64,000 nucleotides of DNA from Caballeronia glathei (GTDB taxonomy: Bacteria; Pseudomonadota; Gammaproteobacteria; Burkholderiales; Burkholderiaceae): the NCBI RefSeq assembly GCF_000698595.1, contig NZ_JFHC01000028.1, positions 33,810-97,809 on the forward strand, given 5' to 3'. The notes below the pieces were generated by a model, which ran no database searches, was not told the DNA's origin, and saw only the letters and a list, made by a program, of their open reading frames with translations. Below, one piece after another: positions 26,137-35,048 of this stretch. The stretch's first letter is position 1, and every line of letters begins with the position of its first letter. Position numbers and translations under genes: made by a program.

Positions 26137-26898
26137 ATGACCGAATCGACACTCGCCGCGCAACTCGTGCACGCCCGGCAGCAGCATGCGCTGATCGAAG
26201 AACTCAACGGCCGCGACATTCCTGCCGACACCGGCGCCGCCTACGCCGTCCAGCACGAGGTGCTGAGGCTCACGGGCGCGCGCATCGGCGGCTGGAAGAT
26301 CGGCGCGCGATCGCCCTCGGCGCAGGCATCGGGCGCGCCGATCGATGCGTCGCTCGTCCATGCGTCGCCGGCGCGGCTCGAATTCAGTTCATTCTTTCGC
26401 GTGCTGGTGGAACTGGAGATCGCGTTTCGCTTTGCGCACGCGCTGCCCGCGCGCAGCGAACCTTACACACGCGAGGAAGTTTTTGCCGCGCTCGGCGGCG
26501 TGGCGGTCGCGCTGGAAATCGTCGACAGCCGCTTCGCCCAGTGGCCCAATCTCGCGCCGCTCGCGCAGCTCGCCGATTCCCAGAACAACGGCGCGCTCGT
26601 CGTGGGCGGCATCGAACCCTACGACGTCGTCGCGCCCGGGTTCGACTTCATTGCGCCGCGGCTCGCGCTCTCGCTCGACGGCGTGTCGATCGTGCCGCAG
26701 ACCCCCGGCAACCCTGCCGGCGACCCGCGCGAACTGCTGGTGTGGCTCGTCAACCACTGCTCGCGCATGGGCCATGCCGTCGAGCCATTCTGGACCGTCA
26801 CGACAGGTTCATATACCGGGGCTTACCGCGTCGAAGTGCCGGGAGTGATTCACGGGTCGATCGACCGCATCGGGGAAATTGAACTGGCGCTTGTGTGA
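26137..26898 (+). CDS. 2-keto-4-pentenoate hydratase (MhpD/FAH family)
   Basis: A 253-residue protein of the fumarylacetoacetate hydrolase superfamily, hydratase branch: GWKIGA near residue 50, VELEIAFRF with the metal-binding acidic residues near 90, EIVDSRF near 128, NGALVVGG near 150 and TTGSYTG near 226. GAGGAAG precedes the ATG. These enzymes hydrate 2-hydroxypenta-2,4-dienoates late in aromatic meta-cleavage pathways. No other pathway gene is next to it, so it is an orphan copy whose substrate may differ. Confidence 0.88.
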   Translation: MTESTLAAQLVHARQQHALIEELNGRDIPADTGAAYAVQHEVLRLTGARIGGWKIGARSPSAQASGAPIDASLVHASPARLEFSSFFRVLVELEIAFRFAHALPARSEPYTREEVFAALGGVAVALEIVDSRFAQWPNLAPLAQLADSQNNGALVVGGIEPYDVVAPGFDFIAPRLALSLDGVSIVPQTPGNPAGDPRELLVWLVNHCSRMGHAVEPFWTVTTGSYTGAYRVEVPGVIHGSIDRIGEIELALV

Positions 26899-27518
26899 GT
26901 CTGGCGATATCGATCGTGATGCAATATGGCCGCATATAACCATTCATGCGTAACGGGTATTGAACGCGGGTATTGAACCCGGGTATCGAACGCAGGTATC
27001 GAACGCAGGTATCGCAGGTATCGAACATGCCAATGGAATATTAAAGCGTAAGCGTAGTTTACAAAGTGAGCGAACGCTGCGAGCGTGGAACACAATCAAA
27101 ACGGCCGGGTCGGTCCGAATGGAAATAGTGTGCGCCGGACATGCCGTCCCGTATGACGCGGCCGGGAGCGAAACGTGCTGCGCGGCGCGAGCGCAGGGAT
27201 GGCGGAAATATTCCGGCATTGCCCGGGAAAGGAGGCAAGTGCATGAGAGACGGGAAGGTAGAGCCGCACGTAGAAGTGCGCTGCAACGAGGTGAACCGAA
27301 CAGGCAAACGGACAATGGCGCAACAGGATATGACCATTGGGACTGAGGATTGTAGGTGAACGAAAATAATCCACCAAGCTAGGGAATCGTTCGATGCATT
27401 TCGCGCACGCAAGTGCGTGAAAAAAAATTCGAAAGGGTTTAGGATGAATTCAAGCGATGTCGTTTCGATTACGCGCTCCGCGCACGGCAACGCTTTCTGA
27501 CTTCGGCGAGGAGGTAGC
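26899..27518. other. 620-bp non-coding region before prkA
   Basis: Besides the 13-bp array it contains locally AT-rich stretches (about 27030-27065 and 27350-27440) and a small stem CGCAC-GCAA-GTGCG at 27404-27417 followed by an A-run. The prkA promoter must be here; in enterobacteria the homologous yeaGH operon depends on sigma-S and sigma-54, but no convincing sigma-54 site (GG-N10-GC) was found by eye. Confidence 0.5.
26955..27026. repeat. 13-bp tandem repeats (six units)
   Basis: Units read GGGTATTGAACGC, GGGTATTGAACCC, GGGTATCGAACGC, AGGTATCGAACGC, then a shortened AGGTATCGC and AGGTATCGAAC. They lie in the 620-bp gap before prkA and about 55 bp after the hydratase stop. The array looks iteron-like, but there is no replication gene nearby; a regulator-binding array or simple slippage product is more likely. 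Confidence 0.85.
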
Positions 27519-29441
27519 ATGGATATCTACAGCAGTTTCGCGACCCGCTTCGAAAAAACCCGAGAGGAGGAATTCTCGCTCGAAGAGTACCTCGCGCTCT
27601 GCAAAGAAGATCCTGCCACGTATGCAACAGCGGGCGAACGCATGTTGACGGCCATCGGGGAACCCGAGCACGTCGATACCCGTCTCGATCCGCGTTTATC
27701 GCGTGTGTTTGCGAACAAGGTCATCAAGGTGTATCCGGCATTCCGCGAGTTCTACGGAATGGAGGAAGTGATCGAACATGTCGTGTCGTACTTCCGGCAT
27801 GCCGCGCAAGGTCTTGAAGAAAAGAAGCAGATTCTCTATCTGCTCGGGCCTGTGGGCGGCGGCAAGTCGTCGATCGCCGAGCGCCTGAAGCAGCTCATGG
27901 AACGCGTGCCGTTCTATTCGATCAAGGGTTCGCCCGTGAACGAATCGCCGCTCGGCCTGTTCGACTACGACGAGGACGGCCCGGTGCTCGAAGAGCAGTA
28001 CGGCATTCCGCGCCGCTATCTGAAGAACATCCTGAGCCCGTGGGCGGTCAAGCGCCTGCACGAGTACAACGGCGACATCCGCAAGTTCCGCGTCGTGCGG
28101 CGCTATCCGTCGATCCTTCGCCAGATCGGCATCGCGAAGACGGAGCCGGGCGACGAGAACAACCAGGACATCTCCTCGCTCGTCGGCAAGGTGGATATCC
28201 GCAAGCTCGAAACCTACTCGCAGGACGACGCCGACGCCTACAGCTACTCCGGTGGCCTGTGCCTCGCCAATCAGGGCCTGCTCGAGTTCGTCGAAATGTT
28301 CAAGGCGCCGATCAAGGTGCTGCACCCGCTCCTCACCGCCACCCAGGAAGGCAACTTCAAGGGCACGGAAGGGTTCGGCGCGATTCCGTTCGACGGCGTC
28401 ATCCTCGCCCACTCGAACGAGTCGGAATGGAAGGCCTTCCGCAACAACAAGAACAACGAGGCGCTGCTCGACCGGATCTTCGTCGTGAAGGTGCCGTATT
28501 GCCTGCGCTACAGCGAAGAGGTGAAGATCTACGAGAAGCTTCTGCGCAACTCGTCGCTGGCCGAAGCGGTATGCGCGCCCGGCACGCTCAAGATGATGGC
28601 GCAGATGGCCGTGCTCACGCGCCTGCACGAGCCGGAGAACTCCAGCCTCTTTTCGAAGATGCAGGTGTACGACGGCGAGAACCTGAAAGACACGGACCCG
28701 AAGGCGAAGTCGTATCAGGAGTATCGCGACTTCGCGGGAGTCGACGAAGGCATGACCGGGGTCTCGACGCGCTTCGCGTTCAAGATTCTCTCGCGCGTGT
28801 TCAACTTCGATTCGACCGAAGTGGCGGCCAACCCCGTCCACCTGATGTACGTGCTCGAACAGCAGATCGAACGCGAGCAGTTCCCGCCGGAAACGGAGCA
28901 GAAGTACCTGTCCTTCATCAAGGACGTGCTCGCTTCGCGCTACGCGGAGTTCATCGGCAAGGAAATCCAGACGGCTTATCTGGAATCGTATTCGGAGTAT
29001 GGACAAAACATCTTCGATCGCTACGTGACGTACGCCGACTTCTGGATTCAGGACCAGGAGTTCCGCGACCACGACACCGGCGAGAGCTTCGACCGCGCGG
29101 CACTGAACGCCGAGCTGGAGAAGATCGAGAAGCCTGCGGGCATCAGCAACCCGAAGGACTTCCGCAACGAGATCGTGAATTTCGTGTTGCGGGCGCGCGC
29201 GGCCAACGGCGGCAAGAACCCGGCGTGGATCAGCTACGAGAAGCTGCGCGTCGTGATCGAGAAGAAGATGTTCTCGAACACGGAAGAACTTTTGCCTGTG
29301 ATTTCGTTCAACGCAAAAGGATCGGCGGAAGAACAGCGCAAGCATGAGGATTTCGTCAACCGGATGGTCGCGAAGGGCTACACGCCGAAGCAGGTGAGGC
29401 TCCTGTGCGACTGGTATCTCCGGGTTCGCAAGTCATCTTGA
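27519..29441 (+). CDS. prkA: PrkA family serine protein kinase (YeaG)
   Basis: A 640-residue protein. The N-terminal AAA-type ATPase domain has Walker A GPVGGGKS at 110-117; the C-terminal PrkA kinase-like domain covers about 390-640. Length and sequence (MDIYSSFATRFEKTREEEFSLEEYL) match YeaG of E. coli. GGAGG lies before the ATG. It is the first gene of the conserved prkA-yeaH-spoVR set, linked in several bacteria to stationary phase, nutrient stress and sporulation (in Bacillus); Bacillus PrkA has also been reported to have protease activity. Biochemical targets here are unknown. Confidence 0.95.
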   Translation: MDIYSSFATRFEKTREEEFSLEEYLALCKEDPATYATAGERMLTAIGEPEHVDTRLDPRLSRVFANKVIKVYPAFREFYGMEEVIEHVVSYFRHAAQGLEEKKQILYLLGPVGGGKSSIAERLKQLMERVPFYSIKGSPVNESPLGLFDYDEDGPVLEEQYGIPRRYLKNILSPWAVKRLHEYNGDIRKFRVVRRYPSILRQIGIAKTEPGDENNQDISSLVGKVDIRKLETYSQDDADAYSYSGGLCLANQGLLEFVEMFKAPIKVLHPLLTATQEGNFKGTEGFGAIPFDGVILAHSNESEWKAFRNNKNNEALLDRIFVVKVPYCLRYSEEVKIYEKLLRNSSLAEAVCAPGTLKMMAQMAVLTRLHEPENSSLFSKMQVYDGENLKDTDPKAKSYQEYRDFAGVDEGMTGVSTRFAFKILSRVFNFDSTEVAANPVHLMYVLEQQIEREQFPPETEQKYLSFIKDVLASRYAEFIGKEIQTAYLESYSEYGQNIFDRYVTYADFWIQDQEFRDHDTGESFDRAALNAELEKIEKPAGISNPKDFRNEIVNFVLRARAANGGKNPAWISYEKLRVVIEKKMFSNTEELLPVISFNAKGSAEEQRKHEDFVNRMVAKGYTPKQVRLLCDWYLRVRKSS

Positions 29442-29489
29442 TGGGGGATGATCAAAACGTGACCAGATCGTGAGACCCTACGTATCAGG

Positions 29490-29554
29490 CCCGCGCACGG
29501 CCGCTTCGTTTTCCGGTGCATGCAGTGGCGCACCCCGAAGCGGCCAGGCGCGGG
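29490..29554 (+). promoter_or_regulatory. long intercistronic hairpin between prkA and yeaH
   Basis: CCCGCGC pairs with GCGCGGG, then after a 2x2 internal loop GGCCGCTTCG pairs with CGAAGCGGCC, and inside these GGTGC pairs with GCACC. This makes more than 20 base pairs in a 65-base element within the 209-bp gap. No T-run follows, so it is not a classic terminator; it may set different mRNA levels for the kinase and the downstream genes. Confidence 0.7.
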
Positions 29555-29650
29555 CGCCTTGCGAGGCGTGACACGGCAACCCGGCCGCAGCGCGCGGCAC
29601 GAACGCCACGCAGCGCCTCGCTTCCTCGCCAATAACGCGGGAGACTGGAT

Positions 29651-30916
29651 GTGCTGCACCAAATCATCGACCGCAGGTTAGCCGGAAAGAACAAGAGCAT
29701 CGCCAACCGCGAGCGCTTCCTTCGCCGCGTGAAGAACTATATTCGCCGCGCCGTCTCGGACGCCGTGCGCGACCGCAGCATCAAGGATATTCAGAACACG
29801 CAGAGCATCACGATTCCGAAGAAGGACATCGCGGAGCCGTCGTTCCGCCATGGCCCCGGCGGCAAGCGTGAGCTCGTGCATCCCGGCAACGCCGACTACA
29901 TACGCGGCGACAAGATTGCGCGCCCGCAAGGCGGCGCCGGAGGCGGCGGCAAGACCGCGAGCAACGAGGGCGAAGGGCAGGACGACTTCGTCTTCGAGCT
30001 TTCGCGCGAAGAGTTCATGCAGTATTTCTTCGACGACCTCGAACTGCCGCGCCTCGTGAAAACCCAGCTGCTCGCCGTGCCCACGTGGAAGAACGTCCGG
30101 GCGGGCTGGGCAGCCGAGGGCACGCCGAACAACATCGACGTGGTGCGCTCGCTTCGCAGCGCGCTCGGGCGCCGCATCGCGCTCGGCTCGCCGCTTTCCA
30201 GCCAGTTGCGCGAGATGGAGCGGCAACTGGAGCAACTGAAGGAAGAAAAGGGCGACCCCGAGGAAATCGCGCGGCTCGAAGCCGACATCGTGATCATGCA
30301 GGGACGCATCACGCGCATTCCGTTCATCGATCCGTTCGACTTGCGCTACGTGAACCGCGTCAAGCAGCCGACCCCCTCCAGCAAGGCCGTGATGTTCTGC
30401 CTGATGGACGTGTCCGGCTCGATGGACGAGCAGCGCAAGGACCTGTCGAAGCGCTTCTTCATCCTGCTGTATCTGTTCCTGAACCGGAACTACGAGAAGA
30501 TCGAGGTGGTGTTCATCCGCCACCACACGCGCGCCGAGGAAGTCGACGAGGACACCTTCTTCCATTCCACCGAAAGCGGCGGCACGGTCGTGTCGAGCGC
30601 GCTGGAACTAATGAAGAAGATCATGGACGAGCGCTATTCGCCCACTGAATGGAACATTTACGGCGCACAGGCATCGGACGGCGACAACTGGACCGATGAC
30701 TCCCCGAAATGCCGCAAGCTCCTGTCTGAAGACATCCTGCCCAAAGTCCGGTATTTTGCCTATATTCAAGTGGCGCCAGAGGAGCAGAATCTGTGGCTGG
30801 AGTACGCACAGCTGGCACTCGCTGCGCCGGAACTCGCAATGAAAAAAGTCGAATCGGCCGCGGACATCTACCCGGTGTTCCGTGAACTGTTCGAGAAACA
30901 ACAGGCGGCTGCATGA
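29651..30916 (+). CDS. yeaH: YeaH/YhbH family protein (DUF444, VWA-like)
   Basis: A 421-residue protein of UPF0229/DUF444. The N-terminal part (IDRRLAGKNKSIANRERFLRRVKNYI) is basic and helical; the C-terminal half holds a von Willebrand A-like fold with the metal site MDVSGSMDE near residue 255. The start is a GTG at 29651, a few bases after GGGAGAC. It overlaps the next frame at ATGA only if the longest spoVR start is used. Always found with prkA and spoVR; it is believed to act with the PrkA kinase, but the mechanism is not known. Confidence 0.93.
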   Translation: MLHQIIDRRLAGKNKSIANRERFLRRVKNYIRRAVSDAVRDRSIKDIQNTQSITIPKKDIAEPSFRHGPGGKRELVHPGNADYIRGDKIARPQGGAGGGGKTASNEGEGQDDFVFELSREEFMQYFFDDLELPRLVKTQLLAVPTWKNVRAGWAAEGTPNNIDVVRSLRSALGRRIALGSPLSSQLREMERQLEQLKEEKGDPEEIARLEADIVIMQGRITRIPFIDPFDLRYVNRVKQPTPSSKAVMFCLMDVSGSMDEQRKDLSKRFFILLYLFLNRNYEKIEVVFIRHHTRAEEVDEDTFFHSTESGGTVVSSALELMKKIMDERYSPTEWNIYGAQASDGDNWTDDSPKCRKLLSEDILPKVRYFAYIQVAPEEQNLWLEYAQLALAAPELAMKKVESAADIYPVFRELFEKQQAAA

Positions 30917-31041
30917 CGACAAGGCATCTCCATAACGAAGCGCGTGGATATCACCTGGACGGCAGCACGGACGACCGCGCGCCGGCCAAGCTGGAAGCGG
31001 GGCAACGGAGCGCGTCCGAAGCGACGCGGAAGGAAGGCAGC

Positions 31042-32562
31042 ATGAATGTTGCGGAAAAGAGGCCGTTGCCGTGCCCGTCCGACTGGACCTTCGAACTGAT
31101 CGAGGAATACGACACCGAAATCGCCCGCGTCGCGGAACGGTACGGGCTGGATGTTTATCCCATCCAGCTCGAACTGATCAGCGCCGAGCAGATGATGGAC
31201 GCGTACGCATCGGTCGGCATGCCGGTGAATTACCGGCACTGGTCGTTCGGCAAGCACTTTCTATCGACTGAAAAGAGCTATCGGCGCGGGCAGATGGGCC
31301 TCGCGTACGAAATCGTCATCAATTCGAACCCCTGCATCGCGTATCTCATGGAAGAGAACACGATGACGATGCAGGCGCTCGTGATCGCGCACGCCGCGTA
31401 CGGGCACAACTCGTTCTTCAAGGGCAACTACCTGTTCCGCCTGTGGACGGACGCGCACGCGATCATCGACTATCTCGTCTACGCGAAGAATTACATCGCG
31501 GAATGCGAGGAGCGTTACGGGCTCGATCGCGTGGAGGAACTGCTCGATTCATGCCATGCGCTGATGAACTACGGCGTGGACCGCTACAAGCGGCCGCAGA
31601 AACTGTCGCTCGCGAAGGAAGCGGCGATGCGGCGCGAGCGCGAAGCGTATCTGCAGTCGCAGGTGAATGAACTGTGGCGCACGCTGCCGAACAAGAAGGC
31701 GCAGACAGCCGAGGAAATCGAAAGCCGCTATCCCCCCGAGCCGCAGGAAAACCTGCTCTATTTCGCGGAAAAGAACGCACCCTTGCTCGAGCCGTGGGAG
31801 CGCGAGGTGATCCGCATCGTGCGCAAGGTCGGGCAGTATTTTTACCCGCAACGCCAGACGCAGGTCATGAACGAAGGCTGGGCGACGTTCTGGCACTACA
31901 CGCTGCTCAATACGCTCTACAACGAAGGCCGGCTCGAAGACGGCTTCATGATGGAGTTCCTGCATTCGCACAGCAACGTGGTCTACCAGCCGCCGGTGAC
32001 GAAGCCGTATTACAGCGGCATCAATCCGTACGCCCTCGGCTTTTCGATGATGAGCGACATCCGCCGCATCTGCGAGAACCCCACGGACGAAGACCGCGAG
32101 TGGTTTCCCGAACTCGCCGGCAGTGACTGGCTCGAGTCGCTGCACTACGCGATGCGCAATTTCAAGGACGAAAGCTTCATCGCGCAGTATCTGTCGCCGC
32201 ATCTGATCCGCGAGATGCGCCTGTTCTCGATCCTCGACGACGACATGCGCGATGCGCTCGAAGTGTCGGCGATTCATGACGAAAGCGGCTACCGGTATGT
32301 CCGGCAGGCGCTGTCGCGGCAATACGACATGCACCACCGCGAGCCGAACATCCAGGTGTATTCGGTGAACACGCGCGGCGATCGCAGTCTCACGCTGCGT
32401 CACTTCATGACGGACAACCGGCATCTCTCGAACGACAGCGAGGAAGTGCTCAAGCACATGGCGCGGCTGTGGCAATTCGACGTGTATCTGGAAAGCGTCG
32501 ACGAGAACGGCACAGTCAGGAAGCGCTTCGAGTGCAAGTACGTGCCGCCTGAATCGCGCTGA
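31042..32562 (+). CDS. spoVR: SpoVR family protein (YcgB)
   Basis: A 506-residue protein of the SpoVR family, named for a Bacillus gene needed for spore cortex formation but widespread in non-spore-formers. Conserved blocks include DWTFELIEEYDTEIARVAERYGLD at the start, YPIQLELISAEQMMDAYASVGMP, and NEGWATFWHY near residue 277. An in-frame ATG at 30913 overlaps the yeaH stop and would add 43 residues unlike the family; the ATG at 31042 has AAGGAAGG upstream and fits family length. Last gene of the prkA operon; function unknown. Confidence 0.93.
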   Translation: MNVAEKRPLPCPSDWTFELIEEYDTEIARVAERYGLDVYPIQLELISAEQMMDAYASVGMPVNYRHWSFGKHFLSTEKSYRRGQMGLAYEIVINSNPCIAYLMEENTMTMQALVIAHAAYGHNSFFKGNYLFRLWTDAHAIIDYLVYAKNYIAECEERYGLDRVEELLDSCHALMNYGVDRYKRPQKLSLAKEAAMRREREAYLQSQVNELWRTLPNKKAQTAEEIESRYPPEPQENLLYFAEKNAPLLEPWEREVIRIVRKVGQYFYPQRQTQVMNEGWATFWHYTLLNTLYNEGRLEDGFMMEFLHSHSNVVYQPPVTKPYYSGINPYALGFSMMSDIRRICENPTDEDREWFPELAGSDWLESLHYAMRNFKDESFIAQYLSPHLIREMRLFSILDDDMRDALEVSAIHDESGYRYVRQALSRQYDMHHREPNIQVYSVNTRGDRSLTLRHFMTDNRHLSNDSEEVLKHMARLWQFDVYLESVDENGTVRKRFECKYVPPESR

Positions 32563-32605
32563 TTTGGGTGTTCTGCCTTCCGCCCGTCACGGTGGTCCAG
32601 ACTGA

Positions 32606-32632
32606 AACCGGCTCGAAAGAGCCGGTTTTTTC
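32606..32632 (+). terminator. rho-independent terminator of the prkA-yeaH-spoVR operon
   Basis: AACCGGCTC / GAGCCGGTT with a GAAA tetraloop, followed by TTTTTTC, 43 bp after the spoVR stop. A textbook intrinsic terminator. Confidence 0.92.
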
Positions 32633-32679
32633 ATTGGCGAGCGCGACTCATTTGCTTCGCTCGTGCCGAGCTATGCGCC

Positions 32680-33741
32680 TCACCCTCGCGGATCGTTCTC
32701 CCCCGCCTGCGCGAAGAGATCCCAGCTCGCCATGAAGAGCGCGGCAATCAGCGGCCCGATCACGAAGCCGTTGATGCCGAACAGCGCCATGCCGCCAAGC
32801 GTCGAAATCAGCACGACCCAGTCAGGCATTTTCGTGTCCTTGCCGACCAGGATCGGCCGCAGCACATTGTCGACGAGTCCGATCACGACCACCGAGAACA
32901 CGATCAGGATCACGCCGCGCCAGATGTCGCCGGTCAGAAGCAGGTAGGCGGCGGCCGGCGCCCAGATCAGCGCGGCGCCGATGGCGGGCAGAAGCGACAG
33001 GAAAGCCATCAGCACGCCCCAGAGCAGTGAGCCCTGGATGCCGAGAATCCAGAAAATGACCCCGCCGAGCAGCCCCTGAACCGCCGCCACCGCGATGTTG
33101 CCCTTGACGGTCGCGCGCACGACGGTCGTGAACTTGGCGATCAGGTGCTGCTTGTGGGCTTCGTCGAGCGGCAGCGCGCGGCGAATGCGCCGGCCGATCT
33201 CGCCGCCGTCGCGCAGCAGGAAAAACACGAGGTAGAGCATGACGCCGAAGCTGATCATGAACTGGAACGTGTTCTGGCCGATGCTCAACGCCTGCTCCGC
33301 GACGAACTGGCTGATCTGCGCAGCGCCTGCGGTGAGCCGGCGCTGGATGCCGGGAATGTCGTCGAGACCGAAGCGGCCGAGCAGATTCTGCACCGACGTC
33401 GGCAGCGCGTGCACCATCTGCTGGAAGTAGAGCGTGAAATTCGGCTGGCCCGATTTGATTTGCGCGTAGGCGAGGCTGATTTCCTGCGCGAGCGTGCCCG
33501 CGACGAGAATCAGCGGCACGATCACGATCAGCACGGCGAGGACGAGCGTCGTTAGCGCGGCGAGGTTGCGCCGCTTGCCGAACTTGATCGTGAGCCAGCG
33601 CTGCATCGGCTGGAACAGGATCGCGAGAATCGTGCCCCAGAAGATCGCGCCGAAGAAGGGCAGCAGGATCCACGCGAGCGCGACCGTCACGACGAGCAGC
33701 AGGATGTGGAACGAATGCTGGTGAACTGAGTTGTTATTCAT
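32680..33741 (-). CDS. AI-2E family transporter (UPF0118 membrane protein)
   Basis: A 353-residue integral membrane protein with about eight hydrophobic segments and the family's long soluble loop between early segments (residues ~70-170). The block GVLMAFLSLLPAIGAALIWAPAA and the closing GPLIAALFMASWDLF match AI-2E exporters (TqsA/PerM-like). The longer open frame extends upstream through a repeat-rich, Gly/Ala/Lys region; MNNNSVHQHSF is taken as the start because the first membrane segment begins soon after. Actual substrates vary; some relatives are Na+/H+ antiporters. Confidence 0.9.
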   Translation of the reverse strand: MNNNSVHQHSFHILLLVVTVALAWILLPFFGAIFWGTILAILFQPMQRWLTIKFGKRRNLAALTTLVLAVLIVIVPLILVAGTLAQEISLAYAQIKSGQPNFTLYFQQMVHALPTSVQNLLGRFGLDDIPGIQRRLTAGAAQISQFVAEQALSIGQNTFQFMISFGVMLYLVFFLLRDGGEIGRRIRRALPLDEAHKQHLIAKFTTVVRATVKGNIAVAAVQGLLGGVIFWILGIQGSLLWGVLMAFLSLLPAIGAALIWAPAAAYLLLTGDIWRGVILIVFSVVVIGLVDNVLRPILVGKDTKMPDWVVLISTLGGMALFGINGFVIGPLIAALFMASWDLFAQAGENDPRG

Positions 33742-34121
33742 GAATGCTCGGACAATTCCAAAGTCGAAGGCGGCCCATGCCGCAGCCGGCGCGCGGGAAA
33801 CGCACGCTCGCCGTTCGCCCGGATTCGAGCCCGGCTTTGCGCCGGACTTGGCGCCGGACTTGGCGCCGGGCTTCGCTGCGCCGCAATAATCGGGCCGGGG
33901 CAATGCTAGCACGGCGCCTTACACGGACCGGCGAGGGCGTGCGCTGGCTCGTGCGGGCGCCCGCGTCTCCGTTCGAGCGCAGAGCGGTGCAAGGGTTCGC
34001 GGGGCGGTAACGTCGTGCGATTAGGGAAAGCGGCGCCGGTCGACTAAAATCCCAACCTTCTTCAGCATGCGTGCCGGCCGCCGCGTTCCTGCCGGCCGAA
34101 ACCGCTTTCGTCGAAACAAAA
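33742..34121. other. 380-bp divergent intergenic region
   Basis: Between the AI-2E gene (-) and rarD (+). It contains the 12-bp repeats and a short AT-rich stretch (GACTAAAATCCCAACC at 34040-34056) close to rarD. No gene is supported. Confidence 0.45.
33839..33874. repeat. three 12-bp tandem repeats upstream of the AI-2E transporter gene
   Basis: GCGCCGGACTTG occurs twice in a row and a third time with one or two changes (GCGCCGGGCTTC). The GGCGCC palindrome lies at each junction. It is located about 100 bp upstream of the transporter start (minus strand). Confidence 0.7.
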
Positions 34122-34997
34122 ATGAATCCAGGGGTTGTCTACGCGTTTTCGGCTTTCGTCATCTGGGGCCTTTTTCCGATCTATTTCAAGGCCCTGCATT
34201 CGATCAGCGCAATGGAGATGCTTGCGCACCGCATGGCCTGGTCGATGGTGTTCCTGCTCGTCGTCATGACGATCCGGCATCAGTGGCGCTGGCTCGCGCC
34301 CGTGCTGAGCAACCGCCGCCAGCTCGCGCGTTTCACCGCGAGCGCGGTGCTGCTGTCGTCTAACTGGCTGATTTACATCTGGGCGGTGAACGACGGCCGG
34401 ATCGTCGAGGCGAGCCTCGGCTATTTCATCAATCCGCTCGTGAACGTGCTGTTCGGCATGGCTTTTCTGCACGAGCGGCTGCGCCGCGTTCAGTGGGTCG
34501 CGGTCATCCTGGCCGCCGCGGGCGTGCTGTGGCTCACGTGGGTCAACGGCCAGCCGCCGTGGATCAGCCTCGCGCTCGCGCTGACCTTCGGCGGCTACGG
34601 CCTCCTGCGCAAGACCGCGCATCTCGGCGCGCTCGAGGGGCTCACGCTCGAAACCATGCTGCTGTGCCCGCTCGCCGCGGCTTATCTCGCGATCGCCGGC
34701 ACGCACGGCGCGAGCGGTTTCGCCGACGCCTCGTTCGGCGTCAAGGTGCTGCTGATCGCCGCGGGCCCGATCACGGCGATTCCGCTGCTGCTGTTCGCGG
34801 CGGGCGCGCGGCGCATCCCGCTGTCGATGCTCGGGCTGATCCAGTACATCACGCCGACGCTGCAACTGCTGATCGGCGTGGTGATCTATCAGGAGGCGTT
34901 CGGGCACGACCGGCTGATCGGCTATGGCGCGATCTGGGCGGCGCTTGCCGTCTATTCGCTGGAAAGTGCCTGGCGGGCGCGGCAACTGCGTGCGTGA
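34122..34997 (+). CDS. rarD: EamA family transporter RarD
   Basis: A 291-residue membrane protein with ten hydrophobic segments, of the EamA/DMT superfamily, RarD branch: GVVYAFSAFVIWGLFPIYFKAL at the N-terminus, HRMAWS near residue 40 and SSNWLIYIWAVNDGRIVEASLGYFINPL near 92. The upstream in-frame ATG at 34071 adds 17 residues with no membrane or ribosome-site support. RarD is annotated as a possible chloramphenicol-related permease, but the natural substrate is not known. Confidence 0.92.
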   Translation: MNPGVVYAFSAFVIWGLFPIYFKALHSISAMEMLAHRMAWSMVFLLVVMTIRHQWRWLAPVLSNRRQLARFTASAVLLSSNWLIYIWAVNDGRIVEASLGYFINPLVNVLFGMAFLHERLRRVQWVAVILAAAGVLWLTWVNGQPPWISLALALTFGGYGLLRKTAHLGALEGLTLETMLLCPLAAAYLAIAGTHGASGFADASFGVKVLLIAAGPITAIPLLLFAAGARRIPLSMLGLIQYITPTLQLLIGVVIYQEAFGHDRLIGYGAIWAALAVYSLESAWRARQLRA

Positions 34998-35048
34998 GTG
35001 CGTGACACCTTAACGGCGGCCAATGGCGGCCAACGGCAGGCATCATCG

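Noticed and set aside
26955..27026. Plasmid-type iterons
   Set aside because: No rep gene, DnaA box cluster or AT-rich origin next to the array; chromosomal genes on both sides.
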